Assembly (NCBI GenBank): GCA_007692755.1
Contig: REBL01000085.1
Span: forward strand, 1 to 33,318
Origin: Nodularia sp. (in: cyanobacteria)
Lineage (GTDB): Bacteria; Cyanobacteriota; Cyanobacteriia; Cyanobacteriales; Nostocaceae
DNA: 33,318 nucleotides
Direction: 5' to 3'
This document shows, piece after piece, positions 31,911 through 33,318 of the stretch. Every line of letters begins with the position of its first letter. The first letter of the stretch is position 1. The position numbers and the translations under genes are program-made. A model generated the notes under the pieces. It worked only from the letters and a program-made list of their open reading frames with translations. It did no database searches and was not told where the DNA came from.

Positions 31911-33137
31911 ATGTCATCACCAATTCATCCAAAAGAAGACCGATACAATCTCACTTCCCCAGAAGTACTGGCCAATCCCTATCCTACTTACCGCCGTATT
32001 TTATTAGAAGATCCTGTTTACTGGAGTGATTGTTTTGGGGGCTGGTATCTGATGCGCTATCAGGACGTTGCAGCTGCGATGCAAGACAAACGGATTTCCG
32101 CCAAGCGTCCGCCTATTAGTAAATTACCAGAATTAGAGCAACAGAATATACTTCCCCTGCTGGAAACGCTATCAAAATGGATTCTGTTTTGCGACCCCCC
32201 AGAACACACACGTCTACGTGTGCTGTTTAACAAGGCATTCACCCCTAGTATTATTGGCAGCATGGCAGAGCGAATTCAGGTGTTAGTAGACGAACTAATC
32301 GATGGTGTCTATGAGCGGGGACACATAGATATTATTCATGATTTAGCTTACCCAATGCCCGCAATCGTCATCGCCCAAATGCTAGGCGCAAATTCCGAAG
32401 ACAGCGAACAATTTAAGAAATGGTCTGACGATTTAGCCAGATTTTTTGGTATGTTTCGCATGAACCCAGAAATTTTGACCACTGCTCAACAAAGTATTCT
32501 CGAAATGACAGAATACTTCCGCCACATCCTTGAAAAACGCCGTCATACACCCCAAAATGATCTCATCAGTAGCCTGATATTTGCACAAGAAAAAGGTAAT
32601 TCCCTTGATGATGACGAACTCTTATCAAATTGCGTTTTCTTAACTTTTGCGGGTCATGAAACTACCACTAACTTGATTGCTAACGGCTTACTTGCTTTAC
32701 TCAGAAATCCTAGTCAGATGCAAAAGTTAAAAGATGACCCCTCACTCATCAAAACTGCTGTAGAAGAGTGTTTGCGCTATGATAGCCCAGTACAACGGCA
32801 AGCCCGCATAGCACTTTCTGATCTGGAAATCAATGGCAAAAAAATTAGCCAAGGACAACGCCTATTTCTCCTAATTGGTGCAGCCAACCGTGACCCTGAA
32901 GAATTCTTAGATCCCGACAAATTAGACATTACACGCCCAGAAAACCCACACTTGGCATTTGGAAAAGGAACCCACTTTTGCCTCGGTGCATCCCTTGGCA
33001 GACTTGAGGCACAAATTGCTATAAATACCATTGTGCGCCGCCTTAGTAATCTTCGTCTGAATACAGATAAGATTGAATGGCACGAAAACCCGTCTTTGAG
33101 AGGTATGAAATCAATGCCTGTAGCTTTCAATCCCTAA
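31911..33137 (+). CDS. Cytochrome P450
   Basis: This 408-residue soluble bacterial-type P450 is complete. Landmarks are the I-helix oxygen-binding motif AGHETTTN (from residue 247), the K-helix ExxR in VEECLRYDSPVQ, and the haem loop FGKGTHFCLGASLGRLE with the cysteine ligand C357. It has no membrane anchor and no fused reductase, so it needs separate ferredoxin partners. It resembles the CYP107-like class, but the subfamily and substrate are not assigned. It is divergent from the radical SAM gene and has no biosynthetic neighbours in view. Confidence 0.95.
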   Translation: MSSPIHPKEDRYNLTSPEVLANPYPTYRRILLEDPVYWSDCFGGWYLMRYQDVAAAMQDKRISAKRPPISKLPELEQQNILPLLETLSKWILFCDPPEHTRLRVLFNKAFTPSIIGSMAERIQVLVDELIDGVYERGHIDIIHDLAYPMPAIVIAQMLGANSEDSEQFKKWSDDLARFFGMFRMNPEILTTAQQSILEMTEYFRHILEKRRHTPQNDLISSLIFAQEKGNSLDDDELLSNCVFLTFAGHETTTNLIANGLLALLRNPSQMQKLKDDPSLIKTAVEECLRYDSPVQRQARIALSDLEINGKKISQGQRLFLLIGAANRDPEEFLDPDKLDITRPENPHLAFGKGTHFCLGASLGRLEAQIAINTIVRRLSNLRLNTDKIEWHENPSLRGMKSMPVAFNP

Positions 33138-33289
33138 AATAATCCCTACGAATATTTGATTGTTTTCAGCCTCACAAAAGAGCGCTAGTCAAAATAGTGT
33201 AGAAGTTTTTTATCGGTTTGAGTCTCGCTCATAGTTTACAGCTTATACCAAACTAATCTGAAGCTGCACTAAATGACTTACCTGAAATT

Positions 33290-33318
33290 CTTGGCGTGCT
33301 TGGCGTGCTTGGCGGTTC
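33290..33318. repeat. Short tandem 'ttggcgtgc' repeat at the right edge
   Basis: ttggcgtgc occurs twice (33291-33299 and 33300-33308), then a variant ttggcggttc. The window ends inside it. Similar short repeats are scattered in Nostocales intergenic DNA. The rest of 33138-33289 shows no gene. Confidence 0.4.

Overview
The window looks like chromosomal DNA of a filamentous, probably heterocyst-forming cyanobacterium (Nostocales type). The reasons are the many GCGATCGC (HIP1) octamers, a PetC-type Rieske protein with a twin-arginine leader, a Mo-dependent-nitrogenase C-terminal-domain protein, a caspase-like membrane protein, a RR-histidine kinase, and dispersed repeats of the 'acgcaaaggcgcaaagg' / 'acgcagaggacacagagg' kind. 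No strain assignment is attempted. No tRNA, rRNA, CRISPR array or transposase gene is visible.

Layout. 1-106 is the tail of an unrecognised gene, closed by a strong terminator. 452-1677 encodes a Rieske protein and a DsbA-like protein. 1815-4610 is a thiol-centred module: a MerR regulator with a metal-ligand-like Cys/His set, a textbook MerR-type promoter (20-bp spacer over a dyad), a DUF442 phosphatase-like protein, a CxxC mini-thioredoxin, a CSC-motif permease and an exported rhodanese. 4935-12603 is an iron- or other metallophore-uptake-like cluster: TonB-dependent receptor, a bitopic protein with a duplicated periplasmic module, an ABC membrane domain without ATPase, a PepSY-TM protein, and a full ABC exporter-fold transporter. 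12835-14061 (minus) is an SLC13/ArsB-type permease. 14445-21539 is ordinary core and housekeeping material: Mo-nitro_C protein, pseudo-caspase, small membrane protein, rpmF, a sulfite-oxidase-like protein, aldehyde dehydrogenase, and a receiver-histidine kinase.

21860-25642 is an accessory island. It holds a ParA ATPase fused to an N-terminal PD-(D/E)xK nuclease-like domain, a ParB-fold-like partner with a C-terminal Rho_N/SAP-type domain, a PIN toxin/antitoxin pair, and an Rpn-type PD-(D/E)xK protein. A decayed copy of the Rpn C-terminal tail lies on the far side of the toxin-antitoxin pair.

25748-29407 (minus) is a urease operon, ureD-ureA-ureB-ureC. It is interrupted between ureB and ureC by a 474-bp element: one GxxExxY (PDDEXK_3) nuclease-like gene on the opposite strand, bracketed by 50-bp inverted repeats that match at 48 of 50 positions. 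A solo end of the same element, flanked by a 13-bp direct repeat, lies upstream of ureD. The window closes with a methyltransferase-like protein, a radical SAM protein (both minus) and a cytochrome P450.

Most interesting candidates: (1) the inverted-repeat cassette carrying a GxxExxY gene as a minimal mobile unit; (2) the nuclease-ParA fusion with its degenerate ParB-like/SAP partner; (3) the MerR-controlled thiol operon; (4) a hairpin that would pair the ribosome binding site with the TTG start codon of the TonB-dependent receptor; (5) a pair of about 105-bp MITE-like elements with TA-flanked terminal inverted repeats. All functional statements are inferred from sequence only.
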